Shown piece by piece: positions 7,330-15,627 of a stretch of DNA of 64,000 nt (positions are counted from its first letter, which is position 1; each line of letters begins with the position of its first letter). The DNA lies in contig NZ_JAPVBJ010000002.1 of the NCBI RefSeq assembly GCF_026967985.1, positions 548,691 to 612,690 on the forward strand, read 5' to 3'. Made by a program: the position numbers and the translations under genes. Origin of the DNA: Modestobacter sp. VKM Ac-2984 (GTDB lineage Bacteria > Actinomycetota > Actinomycetes > Mycobacteriales > Geodermatophilaceae). The notes below the pieces were generated by a model. The model saw only the letters and a program-made list of their open reading frames with translations, was not told the DNA's origin and did no database searches.

Positions 7330-9174
7330 TCAGAAGGCGGCTTCGTCGACGTCCATGAGCGCGTTGTCGGTGTGCTCGACGATGAACCGCTCGCTGGCCA
7401 GCGTGGGCAGCACCTGGGCGCAGAAGAACCGGGTGGCGGCGAGCTTGCCCTCGTAGAAGTGCCGGTCGGACTCCGACACCTCGCCGTCCAACGCGGTCAG
7501 CGCGACCTCGGACTGGCGGACCAGCAGCCAGGCGGTGATCAGGTCACCGGTGGCCAGCAGCAGCCGGGAGGTGTTCTGCCCGACCTCGTAGAGCTTGCGG
7601 ACGTCGGTCTGGGCCGCGCCGAGCTGGCCGAACATCGCGCTCAACATGCCCTGGACGTCGCCGAGCGCGGTCGCCAGCAGCGCCCGCTCCTCCTTGAGCC
7701 GCCCGTTGCCGGCCTCGGCCGTGATCGTCGCCTGGACCTGCTCGGCCAGCCAGGTCAGCGCGACCCCGCCGTCCCGGACGATCTTGCGGAAGAAGAAGTC
7801 CTGCCCCTGGATCGCCGTGGTGCCCTCGTAGAGGGTGTCGATCTTGGAGTCCCGGATGTACTGCTCGATCGGGTGGTCCTGCAGGTAGCCCGAACCGCCG
7901 AGCGTCTGCAGCGACTCGGCGGTGAGCAGCTGGGTGGCCCGCTCGGAACCGTGGCCCTTGACGATCGGCAGCAGCAGGTCGTTGACCTTGGCGGCGAGGA
8001 CCGCCTCGGGGCTGTCGGCCGTGCCGGCGGCCTCTGCCTCCATCACCTGGTCGCGGAAGGTGGCGGTGTACAGGTACAGCGCGCGCATGCCCTCGGCGTA
8101 GGCCTTCTGCAGCATCAGCGAGCGCCGGACGTCGGGGTGGTGGGTGATGGTGACCCGCGGGGCGTCCTTGGCCGTGGCGGTGAGGTCGGCTCCCTGCACG
8201 CGCTCCTTGGCGTAGGCCAGGGCCACCTGGTAGCCGGCCGAGAGGGTCGCGATCGCCTTGGTGCCGACGAACATCCGGGCGTACTCGATCACCTTGAACA
8301 TCTGCGCGATGCCGTCGTGCACGTCTCCGACCAGCCAGCCCTGCGCCGGCACCGGGCCGTCGCCGAAGGACAGCTCGCAGGTGGTGGAGACCTTCAGGCC
8401 CATCTTCTTCTCCACGCCGGTCACGTACACGCCGTTGCGCTCGCCGAGCGCGCCGGTGGCCAGGTCCACGTGGAACTTGGGGACGACGAAGAGCGACAGG
8501 CCCTTGCTGCCCGGCTTGGCGCCCTCGGGCCGGGCCAGCACCAGGTGGACGATGTTGTCGCTCAGGTCGTGCTCGGCGGAGGTGATGAAGCGCTTCACCC
8601 CGGTGAGGTGCCAGGAGCCGTCGGGCTGCTGCACCGCCCTCGTCCGCCCGGCACCGACGTCGGAGCCGGCCTCGGGCTCGGTGAGCACCATGGTGGCGCC
8701 CCAGAGGTGCTCGATCATCAGCTCGGCCAGCCGCTGCTGGTCCGGGGTGCCGAGGGAGTGCAGGATCGCCGCGAACGTGGGGCCGGAGCCGTACATGAAC
8801 GCCGCCGGGTTGGCGCCGAGCAGCATCTCGAAGGCGGCCCAGCGCAGGCTGAACGGTGCGCCGAACCCGCCGAGCTCGTCGGGCAGGTCCAGCCGCCACC
8901 ACTCACCGGCGTTCACCGCCCGGACCGACGCCTTGAACGACTCGGGCAGCGTCACCGAGTGCGCCGCCGGGTCGAACACCGGAGGGTTCCGGTCGGCGTC
9001 GGTGAAGGAGTCGGCGAGCGGGCCCTCGGCGAGCCGCCGGACCTCGGCCAGCACCCCGCGGGCGGTCTCGGCGTCCATCTGCTCGAACGGCCCCGTGCCG
9101 AACCTGTCCTTGCTGCTCTGGAACTCGAACAGGTTGAACTCGAGGTCGCGCAGGTTCGCCGTGTAGTGGCCCAT
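7330..9174 (-). CDS. fadE5: FadE5-like long acyl-CoA dehydrogenase
   Basis: This 614-aa flavoenzyme would oxidise acyl-CoA to trans-2-enoyl-CoA and pass electrons to ETF. From the N-terminus it shows the AcylCoA_DH_N extension ([15 protein letters not shown]), the [17 protein letters not shown] substrate/FAD block, and then [40 protein letters not shown] and [16 protein letters not shown]. The overall pattern matches mycobacterial FadE5 (about 611 aa, broad chain length) end to end, including the terminal DEAAF. The gene stands alone. A -35/-10 pair (9257-9262, 9234-9239) directly abuts a near-palindromic site at 9217-9230 that is repeated upstream of the EtfD-like gene, suggesting shared repression. 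Confidence 0.93.
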   Translation of the reverse strand: MGHYTANLRDLEFNLFEFQSSKDRFGTGPFEQMDAETARGVLAEVRRLAEGPLADSFTDADRNPPVFDPAAHSVTLPESFKASVRAVNAGEWWRLDLPDELGGFGAPFSLRWAAFEMLLGANPAAFMYGSGPTFAAILHSLGTPDQQRLAELMIEHLWGATMVLTEPEAGSDVGAGRTRAVQQPDGSWHLTGVKRFITSAEHDLSDNIVHLVLARPEGAKPGSKGLSLFVVPKFHVDLATGALGERNGVYVTGVEKKMGLKVSTTCELSFGDGPVPAQGWLVGDVHDGIAQMFKVIEYARMFVGTKAIATLSAGYQVALAYAKERVQGADLTATAKDAPRVTITHHPDVRRSLMLQKAYAEGMRALYLYTATFRDQVMEAEAAGTADSPEAVLAAKVNDLLLPIVKGHGSERATQLLTAESLQTLGGSGYLQDHPIEQYIRDSKIDTLYEGTTAIQGQDFFFRKIVRDGGVALTWLAEQVQATITAEAGNGRLKEERALLATALGDVQGMLSAMFGQLGAAQTDVRKLYEVGQNTSRLLLATGDLITAWLLVRQSEVALTALDGEVSESDRHFYEGKLAATRFFCAQVLPTLASERFIVEHTDNALMDVDEAAF

Positions 9175-9215
9175 GGGGGGTGCTCCCGTGCTCGCCGGTC
9201 GGACGCGAGCAGGTC

Positions 9216-9230
9216 CTACTCGCGGGTAAC
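9216..9230 (-). promoter_or_regulatory. Operator-like near-palindrome, copy 1
   Basis: CTACTCGCGGGTAAC covers these positions. Its core TACTCGCGGGTA is a palindrome except for one pair. On the minus strand it begins 3 bp after the -10 box TACGGT, so it spans the predicted transcription start of the acyl-CoA dehydrogenase gene, a repressor position. The same 15 bases recur at 32725-32739. Confidence 0.6.
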
Positions 9231-9233
9231 AAG

Positions 9234-9262
9234 ACCGTATGACCGGCCGGTGACCACAGCAA
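9234..9262 (-). promoter_or_regulatory. Promoter of the acyl-CoA dehydrogenase gene
   Basis: On the minus strand TTGCTG (9262-9257) and TACGGT (9239-9234) are separated by exactly 17 bp, a good SigA-type arrangement. Confidence 0.6.
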
Positions 9263-9291
9263 GCACCTCGGCCGCAGCTCGCCCTGCGGGG

Positions 9292-9462
9292 TCAGTCCGC
9301 CGGGCGGGCGTCGGGCTCGGTCTCCGGAGGCGGGTACACCGGGCCGGCCATGCCGTCGGCGCCGTCGTCCCCCGGGGTGGGGGAGACGGCGCCGCCCAGC
9401 GGCTCGACGTCGTGCTCGTCCCGGTCCTGCTCGTCCGGCCGGTCCTGCGGGGAGCTGGTCAT
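9292..9462 (-). CDS. Small acidic Pro-rich protein, 56 aa
   Basis: The ATG at 9462 opens a 56-aa frame. The N-terminal third is highly charged (QDRPDEQDRDEHDVE) and the remainder is rich in Gly and Pro (PVYPPPETEPD). It is predicted disordered and cytoplasmic. It sits 46 bp from the neighbouring 140-aa gene on the same strand and may be its downstream partner. I see no strong ribosome site. Function unknown; one of several such tiny proteins in this region. Confidence 0.5.
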   Translation of the reverse strand: MTSSPQDRPDEQDRDEHDVEPLGGAVSPTPGDDGADGMAGPVYPPPETEPDARPAD

Positions 9463-9507
9463 GCCCCGAGTCTCGACCGCGGGCCGTCCGGCGGCGAGCC
9501 GGGCAGC

Positions 9508-9930
9508 TCAGCCGTCCAGCGCCGGCCCGGCCTCGTGGCGGGGGTGCCCGGACGTGCGCTCGCGCTGCTTCATCCGCGCCTCGAACACGTGTCGGTCGCC
9601 GCCGGCCAGCTCGTCCCGGGCGCGCTGGTCGAAGGCCCGGTAGGTGCTCCAGTAGTTCGCGTCGTAGTCCTCGACGAGCTGGAAGGTCCACCGGTCGGCG
9701 ATCACGTTGCGACCGACGAGGTCGCGCTCGAGGTCGTCGGCCAGCTCGGTGTGCCCGGCGTCGCGGAGGCCGGCGACGGCGTCCTGGAGGAGGAGGTCGG
9801 CCTTGCCGGTGAGCTGGTGGAAGCCGTACAGCAGGCCGCGGGCCTGCTCGACGGTCTCGAGGGACTCGGAGAGCTTGCCCAGGGCGACGACGGTGGCCTC
9901 GTCGAGGTCCGGACGCGAACGGTCGGTCAT
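9508..9930 (-). CDS. Conserved hypothetical helical protein, 140 aa
   Basis: This soluble protein appears largely alpha-helical (LGKLSESLETVEQARGLLYGFHQLTGKADLLLQDAVAGL), with an aromatic block WTFQLVEDYDANYWSTY in the middle and a basic, probably flexible C-terminus. The ATG at 9930 is the first sensible start. I associate the pattern with an uncharacterised actinobacterial family but cannot name a domain. It lies just downstream of the TetR gene on the same strand, separated by a dispersed repeat element, so co-regulation is uncertain. Confidence 0.75.
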   Translation of the reverse strand: MTDRSRPDLDEATVVALGKLSESLETVEQARGLLYGFHQLTGKADLLLQDAVAGLRDAGHTELADDLERDLVGRNVIADRWTFQLVEDYDANYWSTYRAFDQRARDELAGGDRHVFEARMKQRERTSGHPRHEAGPALDG

Positions 9931-9965
9931 GGACCGATCCTGCGGGTGCCCGCGTCGTCCTGCCC

Positions 9966-10025
9966 GGCGGCCCCGCTGCAGGGGCCCGCGAGCGTACGAG
10001 TGGGGGGCAGCGGGGTCCTCCTTCA
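9966..10025 (-). repeat. Dispersed imperfect-palindrome repeat, copy A
   Basis: One of four related 60-bp elements (others at 20081-20139, 30303-30366, 48316-48378). Outer arms CCCCGCTGC and GCAGCGGGG pair; the centre reads CCGCGAGCGTACGAGTGGGG. It overlaps the TetR stop codon (10023-10025) and probably acts as its terminator. Confidence 0.6.
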
Positions 10026-10652
10026 GGCGGAGGCGAGGGCGGCGTCGATCAGCTTCTCGGCCAGTTGACGCCCGTGCGAGGCGGGGCCGTCCGGGCCGAG
10101 CAGACCGCCGGAGAGGTACATCCCGTCGATGATCAGGTGCACCTGTGCGGCGAGGTCGTCGCCGCCGCCGGGGATGAGCTGGTCGGCCAGGCCCTCGAGC
10201 CGGGAGTGCAGCTCGAACTTGTAGTCGGCGGCCGCGCTGCGGGCCGGGTGCTGCGGGTCGTCGTACTCGCTGCTGACGTTGGTGAACGGGCAGCCGCGGA
10301 AGCCGACCCGGGTGACGTCGGCCTCGACGGCGTCGACCACCGAGAGCAGCGCGGCCCGCGGGTCGCCCTGGCGTTCGTCGAGCTCGGCGTCGATGTAGGC
10401 CAGCACGGTGGCGGCCTTGCGCGAGAGGTAGGCGCCGACCAGGTCGTCCTTGCTCTTGAAGAGCCGGTAGACCGTCATCTTCCCCAGGCCGGTCTCGCGG
10501 ACGAGCTCGTCCATCCCCACGCTGCGCGAGCTGCGCGCCGAGAAGAGACGCTCGGCCGTGTCCAGGACGATCTCCTGCCGTTCCGCGCGGGAGCGACGGG
10601 CCGGCAGGGCGCCGTCCTCTGGTGCGTGCAGGGGGAGGGCTGCGGCGGTCAC
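10023..10652 (-). CDS. TetR/AcrR-family transcriptional regulator
   Basis: This is a regulator of about 209 aa. The N-terminal helix-turn-helix is clear (IVLDTAERLFSARSSRSVGMDELVRETGLGKMTVYRLFKSKDDL). The ligand domain contains GFRGCPFTNVSSEY, a pattern common in AcrR-like proteins that repress efflux or lipid genes. The GTG at 10652 was chosen from homology to the usual N-terminal length; an in-frame GTG at 10724 is possible but its ribosome site is badly spaced. Its target is unknown. The operator upstream of the nearby acyl-CoA dehydrogenase gene is one candidate, since TetR proteins often control such genes. Confidence 0.88.
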   Translation of the reverse strand: MTAAALPLHAPEDGALPARRSRAERQEIVLDTAERLFSARSSRSVGMDELVRETGLGKMTVYRLFKSKDDLVGAYLSRKAATVLAYIDAELDERQGDPRAALLSVVDAVEADVTRVGFRGCPFTNVSSEYDDPQHPARSAAADYKFELHSRLEGLADQLIPGGGDDLAAQVHLIIDGMYLSGGLLGPDGPASHGRQLAEKLIDAALASA

Positions 10653-10772
10653 GGTCTGATCGTGCAGCACATCGTGACGGAGCGGTCCACGGCACGCCGA
10701 GGGGGACAGGCCCCTGACCAGCACCTCCGGGGCGAGAGGAGCACCCGGGGCAGTGGGGAACTGTGAGGCGGT

Positions 10773-10824
10773 TGTGACTCTCCGCTGTGACTCTCCGCTG
10801 TGCCGCTCCGCTGTGCCGCTCCAC
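10773..10824. repeat. Four tandem copies of a 13-bp unit
   Basis: Units start at 10773, 10786, 10799 and 10812. The first two are identical (TGTGACTCTCCGC); the third and fourth are variants (TGTGCCGCTCCGC, TGTGCCGCTCCAC). The array lies in the 194-bp gap between the TetR gene and a 39-aa gene. It may be a multi-site operator or a slippage product. Confidence 0.75.
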
Positions 10825-10846
10825 GTGGGGAGCCGGCCGGCTGGGA

Positions 10847-10966
10847 TCAGGCGCGGCGGGTGCGCCGGGGGTTGGCCAGCATCCGGGCGACCGCCTGCTG
10901 CGGGGTCTGCTCCTCGCCGGAGGTGGTGGTGTCGTCGAGCTGCTGGTCGCGGGCGTCTTCGTGCAT
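10847..10966 (-). CDS. Very small hydrophilic protein, 39 aa
   Basis: A GGGAGGGTGAGGGC ribosome site lies directly before the ATG at 10966. The first 20 residues are acidic and Thr/Gln-rich (HEDARDQQLDDTTTSGEEQ) and the last 19 are basic (VARMLANPRRTRRA), giving a bipolar charge pattern. No domain is recognised. It precedes the metal ABC transporter genes' terminus on the same strand, 79 bp away. Reality rests on the strong ribosome site. Confidence 0.5.
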   Translation of the reverse strand: MHEDARDQQLDDTTTSGEEQTPQQAVARMLANPRRTRRA

Positions 10967-11044
10967 GCCCTCACCCTCCCCTGCCGGGCGAGCCGGAAAA
11001 CCGCCCCGAGCCAACTCGGCCCCCATCGGGTGGTGAGACCTCGC

Positions 11045-11926
11045 TCACCTGGTGCGGTCGGGGACCAGCAGGGGCACGTCCAGCACCGGGGCGGAGGTCT
11101 CCCGCGGCACGCGTTCCCAGGTGAGGAGCAGGGTCACCGCCCAGGTCAGGACGGCGAGGGTGGTCACGAAGAAGCTCGGCGGCAGGTTCACCATCGCCGA
11201 GAGGACCAGGCCGAACCAGACGCTGCCCAGGGCGATGGCCACGGCGATCGCGGCCACCAGCCCGGGCCGGGCGGTCATCCGCAGCGCCGCCGCGGCCGGG
11301 GTCACCACCAGGGCGAACAGCAGCAGCGTGCCCACCACCTGCACGGCCATCGTGATGGTCAGCGCGAGCAGGACGACGAAGGCCACGCCCAGGGCGCGGA
11401 CCGGGACCCCGCGGGCCTCCGCCACGGTCGGGTCCACCGAGGCGAAGACGAGGGGCCGGGCGATGACGGCCAGCACGCCGACCACCAGCACGGTGAACCC
11501 GCCGAAGACCCACAGCTGGTCGCGGGAGATGGCCAGCAGGTTCCCGAACAGCACGGTCGTGGTGCTGCTGGCGTTCGCGGTGGCCAGCGAGGCGAACAGC
11601 ACGCCCAAGCCGGTGGCGAAGGCGAGGATCGTGCCGGTGGCCACCTCCCGGTCGGCCACCCGCTTCCCGAACAGCCCGATCAGCAGCCCGCCGCCGACGC
11701 AGAAGACCGCCAGGCCCAGCGTCACCGGGGCGCCGACCAGGATGGCGCCGGTCGCGCCGGGGAAGCCGATGTGGGCCAGGGCGTGGGCGGCGAAGGCGTT
11801 CTGCCGGGTGACGACGAACCAGCCCATCAGCCCGGCGGCCAGCGCGACCATCGAACCGCCGAGCAGGGCGTGCTGCATGAACGTGGTCTGCAGCACCTGC
11901 AGCCAGTTCTCCTGGAAGGTGACCAC
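11045..11926 (-). CDS. znuB: Zinc/manganese ABC importer permease
   Basis: This 293-aa ABC-3 family permease has about eight hydrophobic segments (for example MVALAAGLMGWFVV and AVTLLLTW). It also has the family blocks AFAAHALAHIGFPGATG and VVGTLLLFALVVTPAAAAL. GTG start at 11926, 3 bp after the ATPase stop. It is the last gene of a three-gene metal uptake operon (binding protein, ATPase, permease). The exact metal, zinc or manganese, cannot be fixed from the permease alone; the His-rich binding protein favours zinc. Confidence 0.93.
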   Translation of the reverse strand: MVTFQENWLQVLQTTFMQHALLGGSMVALAAGLMGWFVVTRQNAFAAHALAHIGFPGATGAILVGAPVTLGLAVFCVGGGLLIGLFGKRVADREVATGTILAFATGLGVLFASLATANASSTTTVLFGNLLAISRDQLWVFGGFTVLVVGVLAVIARPLVFASVDPTVAEARGVPVRALGVAFVVLLALTITMAVQVVGTLLLFALVVTPAAAALRMTARPGLVAAIAVAIALGSVWFGLVLSAMVNLPPSFFVTTLAVLTWAVTLLLTWERVPRETSAPVLDVPLLVPDRTR

Positions 11927-11929
11927 GGC

Positions 11930-12727
11930 TCAACCGCCCCGGGTGAAGAGATCGCCCTGCGCGGTGCGCACCACCCGGACCGGGGTGCCGTACAGGTGGG
12001 TGAGCAGGTCCTCGGTGACGACGGCGTCGATCGGGTCGTGGTGCGGGTGCCCGTCGAGCAGGTACACGGCATCGGTGAGCACGGGCAGCAGCGGGTTGAG
12101 GTCGTGCGCGACGACCATCACCGTGACCCGGCGCTCGCGGGTGAGCTCGCCGAGCAGCGCGACCACCTCGTGCTGGTTGCGCAGGTCCAGGTTGGCCAGC
12201 GGCTCGTCCAGCAGCAGCAGCTCGGCGTCGTCGACGATCGCCTGGGCGATCGCGACCCGCTGCTGCTGACCACCGGAGAGCTCCGACATCCGCCGGTCGG
12301 CGTAGCCGGCGGCGCCGACCCGGTCGAGCGCCTCGTCGACCCGGGCCCGCTCGGCGGCCGAGGCGCGGCGCAGCCCGAAGCGCCCCCCGGTCAGGCCGAG
12401 CATGACCAGGTCGCGGGCGCGCACCGCCTCGCCCAGCGCGGCGGTGTAGTTCTGCGGCACGTAGCCGATCCGGCGGTCACCCCGGCTGGGGGTGCGGCCG
12501 AGCACCTCGACCCGCCCGCCGGCGGGGGGCAGCATGCCGAGGACGAGCTGGAACAGCGTGGTCTTCCCGGCGCCGTTGGGCCCGATGACCCCGACCACGG
12601 CACCGGTGGGCACGGTGAGCGTGCCCTGCGACCAGACCAGCCGGCCGCCGCGGACCACCGAGACGTCGTCGAGGACGAGCGCCGGTGGCCGCACGGCGAG
12701 CCGGTCGGCCGTCGGGACGTCTGTCAC
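11930..12727 (-). CDS. znuC: Zinc/manganese ABC importer ATPase
   Basis: This 265-aa ATPase has Walker A GPNGAGKT, signature LSGGQQQR and Walker B LLLLDEP, with the AHDLN switch histidine. The start overlaps the binding-protein stop by 4 bp (ATGA on the minus strand) and the permease follows 3 bp later, so all three are co-translated. It powers metal import through the permease. Confidence 0.95.
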   Translation of the reverse strand: MTDVPTADRLAVRPPALVLDDVSVVRGGRLVWSQGTLTVPTGAVVGVIGPNGAGKTTLFQLVLGMLPPAGGRVEVLGRTPSRGDRRIGYVPQNYTAALGEAVRARDLVMLGLTGGRFGLRRASAAERARVDEALDRVGAAGYADRRMSELSGGQQQRVAIAQAIVDDAELLLLDEPLANLDLRNQHEVVALLGELTRERRVTVMVVAHDLNPLLPVLTDAVYLLDGHPHHDPIDAVVTEDLLTHLYGTPVRVVRTAQGDLFTRGG

Positions 12728-13752
12728 TGACCCCCACCGAGTGCGTTCGACAGCTGCTGCAGCTGGTCCAGCTGCCAGGACACGAAGGACGACTCCCCGT
12801 CCGGCGCCGACTCGGTGACCTCGACGACCGGCACCCCGGCCGTCTCCGCCGCGGCGCGCAGCTGCTCGGGGAGGCTGCCCTCCGTCTGAGAGTTGTACAC
12901 CAGGACGTCGACCGAACCGTCGGCCAGCGCCGCCTCGAACGCGGCCACGTCGCCGGGCGCCGGGTCGGTCTCGTTGCTGGCGGCGTCCCGGTAGCCCTCG
13001 GGGGTGGCGTCGGTCAGGCCGATGGCCTCGGCGGTGTACTGGAACACGCTCTCCGTGGCGGCGTACGAGCGACCGGCGGCGGAGGACTGCAGGGCCGCCA
13101 GCTCGTCCAGGTAGGGCTGCAGGTCGGACTCCCAGGCCTGCGCCTGCTCGGCGAAGTGGTCGGCAGCGTCCGGCGACAGCTCACCGAGCTGCTCGGTCAC
13201 CGCAGCGGCGACGGCCTGCACGTACTCGGGTGAGTACCAGAGGTGCGGGTTGACGCCGCCGTGGCCGTGCTCCTCCTCGGCGTGCTCCTCGCCCTTGGAG
13301 GGCTCCTCCTCCGCGTGCTCCTCCTCTTCCGCGTGCTCCTCCTCGATGCCGACCACCTCGGCCGCGTCGACGACGGTGGGCGCGGGGTCGAGGGTGGCGA
13401 CGGCGTCGGCGGCCCAGTGGTCGTAGTCGGCACCGTTGAGCACGACCAGCTCGGCGTCGGTGAACGCGGCGATGTCGGCGGTCGTCGGCTCGTAGTCGTG
13501 CGGGTCGACCGCCGAGGAGGCGAGCACGGTGGTGACGTTGGTGCAGTCACCGCCCAGCTGCTCGACGATCGAGCCCCACTGGCTCACCGAGACGACGACG
13601 TCGAGGACCTCACCGGGACAGCTCTCCGCGTCGGCCGCGCTGGTCGTGGTGCCCGCGCCGGCGCTGGGGCCCCCACAGGCGGCGAGGGTCAGCGTGGCGG
13701 TGGCGGCCAGGGCGGTGAGCGCCGGGCGGCGGGACAGGGCGAGGCGGGGCAC
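12724..13752 (-). CDS. znuA: Zinc-binding lipoprotein of metal ABC importer
   Basis: This 342-aa ZnuA/TroA-family solute-binding lipoprotein has a signal peptide ending in the lipobox LAAC (lipid Cys26). A Glu/His-rich loop (repeated HAEEE with GHGG) near residues 140-170 is the hallmark of zinc-type ZnuA. Metal-ligand region NPHLWYSPEYV follows, and a late Asp-containing loop (SQTEGSLPEQ) is present. GTG start at 13752 with GAGGA upstream. It delivers extracytoplasmic zinc to the ZnuBC membrane complex. A Zur-box-like sequence lies about 40 bp upstream. Confidence 0.93.
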   Translation of the reverse strand: MPRLALSRRPALTALAATATLTLAACGGPSAGAGTTTSAADAESCPGEVLDVVVSVSQWGSIVEQLGGDCTNVTTVLASSAVDPHDYEPTTADIAAFTDAELVVLNGADYDHWAADAVATLDPAPTVVDAAEVVGIEEEHAEEEEHAEEEPSKGEEHAEEEHGHGGVNPHLWYSPEYVQAVAAAVTEQLGELSPDAADHFAEQAQAWESDLQPYLDELAALQSSAAGRSYAATESVFQYTAEAIGLTDATPEGYRDAASNETDPAPGDVAAFEAALADGSVDVLVYNSQTEGSLPEQLRAAAETAGVPVVEVTESAPDGESSFVSWQLDQLQQLSNALGGGQ

Positions 13753-13789
13753 GGTGGGTCCTCACGGGAGTGGCTACTGGGAATGGTCG

Positions 13790-13804
13790 TCACAATCAGT
13801 ATCA
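13790..13804 (-). promoter_or_regulatory. Possible Zur box upstream of znuA
   Basis: The minus strand reads TGATACTGATTGTGA. It matches 11 of 15 positions of the actinobacterial Zur consensus TGAAAATGATTTTCA as I remember it. It lies 38-52 bp upstream of the znuA start, and zinc-repressed expression would fit. Confidence 0.4.
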
Positions 13805-13873
13805 CCCCAGCCGTGCGCTGCGTCGATGTCGGTCCCCCCACAGCGGGCCCCGCCCCGACCTGCAGGGCCCAGG

Positions 13874-14074
13874 TCAGGCCCCGGTCACCCGGTTCTCCGG
13901 GTCCACGCCCGCGGCCGGGTCGCTGCCCTCGGTCGGGTCGCTGCCCTCGGTCGGGTCGCCGCCCTCGGCCGGCTGCTCGGGGTGCGGCGTGCGGCCGGTC
14001 TCGTGCTGGTCGCTCGTGGCGTCGCCCTCGGCGGGCTCAGCGGGGTGCGGGGTGCGTCCGGTGTTCTCGGTCAT
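13874..14074 (-). CDS. Small repetitive Pro/Glu-rich protein, 66 aa
   Basis: The frame from ATG at 14074 gives 66 aa with internal repeats: GRTPHPAEPAEGD and GRTPHPEQPAEGGD, then DPTEGS twice in tandem. It has almost no hydrophobic residues and should be disordered. The ribosome site is weak (GGGGCACGGGGC). It lies between znuA and ribokinase on the same strand. The repeat periodicity suggests recent internal duplication. Function unknown. Confidence 0.5.
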   Translation of the reverse strand: MTENTGRTPHPAEPAEGDATSDQHETGRTPHPEQPAEGGDPTEGSDPTEGSDPAAGVDPENRVTGA

Positions 14075-14110
14075 GCCCGCCCCGTGCCCCCGCCCGCGGC
14101 GGCGCAACCA

Positions 14111-15034
14111 TCAGCCGACCGGCGTCGCCGCGGGGGTCTGGGGCAGCAGCGCCTGGACCTCGTCGTCGTCCGGCAGCGCACCGCGCGCGCCCGCGCCGGT
14201 CGTCGACAGCGCCGCCGCCGTGACCGCGTAGCGGACCGCGTCGGCCAGCGTCTCGCCGCGGTCTAGCGCGCTGCTCAGCGCACCGCAGAAGCAGTCGCCG
14301 GCGCCGGTGGTGTCGACCGGCTCGACCGGCGGGGGCCCCTGCACGTGCGCCGGACCCTCCGCGGGCACCACCAGAGCGCCCCGTGCGCCCAGGGTGACCA
14401 CCGTCGACCGCACGCCCAGCCCGCAGGCCAGCTCGGCCAGCTCGCCGGGGGAGAGCTCGCCGGACGGCGCGCCGGTCAGCCGGCGCAGCTCGTGCTCGTT
14501 GGGCACCAGGACGTCGACCCGGGCCAGCAGGTCGGCCGGCAGCGGCTGCGGCGGCGCCGGGTTCAGGACGACGGTTCCCCGGGTGGCCGCAGCGGCGGCC
14601 TGCACCGTGTCCAGCGGGCTCTCCAGCTGCAGCAGCAGCACGCCGGCGCGGTGCACCGACTCCACGTCGACGTCCGCGGGGGTCAGCTCGGCGTTGGCGC
14701 CGGGCACCACCACGATCAGGTTCTCCCCGCCGGCCGCCTCGACCGGGATCATGGCCGACCCGGTGGGCACGCCCTCGGTGCGGTGCACCCGCCCCACGTT
14801 CACCCGCGCGTCGGCGAGGGCGGCGAGCTGCCGGCCGGCCGCCGGGTCGGTGCCGACCCGGCCGACCATGTGCACGCCGGTGCCCAGCCGGCCGGCGGCG
14901 GCGGCCTGGTTGGCGCCCTTGCCTCCGGGCAGGACCGCGACCGAGGAGCCGATGACGGTCTCCCCGCGGCCGGGCAGCCGGTCGACGGTCACCACGACGT
15001 CCTCGTTGAGGCTCCCCACCACGGTCACGGACAC
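14111..15034 (-). CDS. rbsK: Ribokinase (PfkB family)
   Basis: This 307-aa cytoplasmic sugar kinase phosphorylates ribose to ribose-5-phosphate with ATP. It shows the N-terminal GSLNEDVVV and PGGKGANQAAAAGRLG block (PfkB signature 1), and DTTGAGDCFCGAL near the C-terminus (signature 2, with the catalytic Asp and anion-hole glycines). Length is normal for RbsK. GTG start. No ribose transporter is adjacent, so it may serve nucleoside salvage; specificity for another pentose is possible. Confidence 0.92.
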   Translation of the reverse strand: MSVTVVGSLNEDVVVTVDRLPGRGETVIGSSVAVLPGGKGANQAAAAGRLGTGVHMVGRVGTDPAAGRQLAALADARVNVGRVHRTEGVPTGSAMIPVEAAGGENLIVVVPGANAELTPADVDVESVHRAGVLLLQLESPLDTVQAAAAATRGTVVLNPAPPQPLPADLLARVDVLVPNEHELRRLTGAPSGELSPGELAELACGLGVRSTVVTLGARGALVVPAEGPAHVQGPPPVEPVDTTGAGDCFCGALSSALDRGETLADAVRYAVTAAALSTTGAGARGALPDDDEVQALLPQTPAATPVG

Positions 15035-15079
15035 GGCATCTCCCCGGTGGTCACCACGGCGCCAGCGTAGAGAGGCCGC

Positions 15080-15580
15080 TCAGTCGGTCGCCGCCGTCCG
15101 CCGCTGCCGCAGCGGCAGCCCGTACCAGGTGGTCAGCCCGATGAGGACGATCGCCGCGCACACCGTGACCGCCGGCCACCGCCCGAGCACCACGTCCAGC
15201 ACGAGCAGCACCGCGCTGGTGATCCCGGTGAGGAGCAGGGTCAGCCCGACCACCAGCGACCGGTCGGCGAACCGGACGATCGCCGCCTTCTGCCGCCGCC
15301 GGAACAGCATCCGGTGGAAGGAGACGGGGGCGATGAGGACCACCGTGGCCGTGGCGGTGCTGATCATCGTGACCGCGTAGACCGTCGTCCCGAAGGTGCC
15401 GAGGTCGGCGAAGCGGGACTGGAAGGGCAGGGTCAGCAGGAAGGCGAAGAGCACCTGGACGGCGGTGATCGCCACCCGGATCTCCTGCAGCACCTCGTTG
15501 ACGTTGCGGTCCAGCACCTCGTCGGGTGTCTCACCGCGGGCCAGGGCGGTCCGTTCGGCCTCGCTCCGTTTCTCCGCCAC
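15080..15580 (-). CDS. DUF6328 family membrane protein
   Basis: This 166-aa protein has a charged N-terminus followed by RNVNEVLQEIRVAITAVQVLFAFLLTLPF. Four predicted membrane helices follow, with a cytoplasmic FHRMLFRRRQK loop in the middle and a basic tail. The motif set fits the actinobacterial DUF6328 family, whose role is unknown. It is divergent to the DUF3140 gene with a 47-bp gap, so both may share a promoter region. Confidence 0.82.
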   Translation of the reverse strand: MAEKRSEAERTALARGETPDEVLDRNVNEVLQEIRVAITAVQVLFAFLLTLPFQSRFADLGTFGTTVYAVTMISTATATVVLIAPVSFHRMLFRRRQKAAIVRFADRSLVVGLTLLLTGITSAVLLVLDVVLGRWPAVTVCAAIVLIGLTTWYGLPLRQRRTAATD

Positions 15581-15627
15581 CTGCCTGCGGTACCGCAGGC
15601 GCAGCCGATCGACACCCGGAGACGCCC

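Noticed and set aside
10603-10616. Further match to the GAGGACGGCGCCC part of the AbiEi-flanking repeat inside the TetR gene
   Set aside because: It is short, falls in coding sequence as a Glu-Asp-Gly-Ala codon run, and lacks the rest of the 49-bp unit.
13874-14107. Longer reading of the small Pro/Glu-rich gene starting at 14107
   Set aside because: The extra N-terminus (MRRRGRGHGAG) overlaps the region close to the ribokinase stop and lacks a ribosome site; ATG 14074 is simpler.
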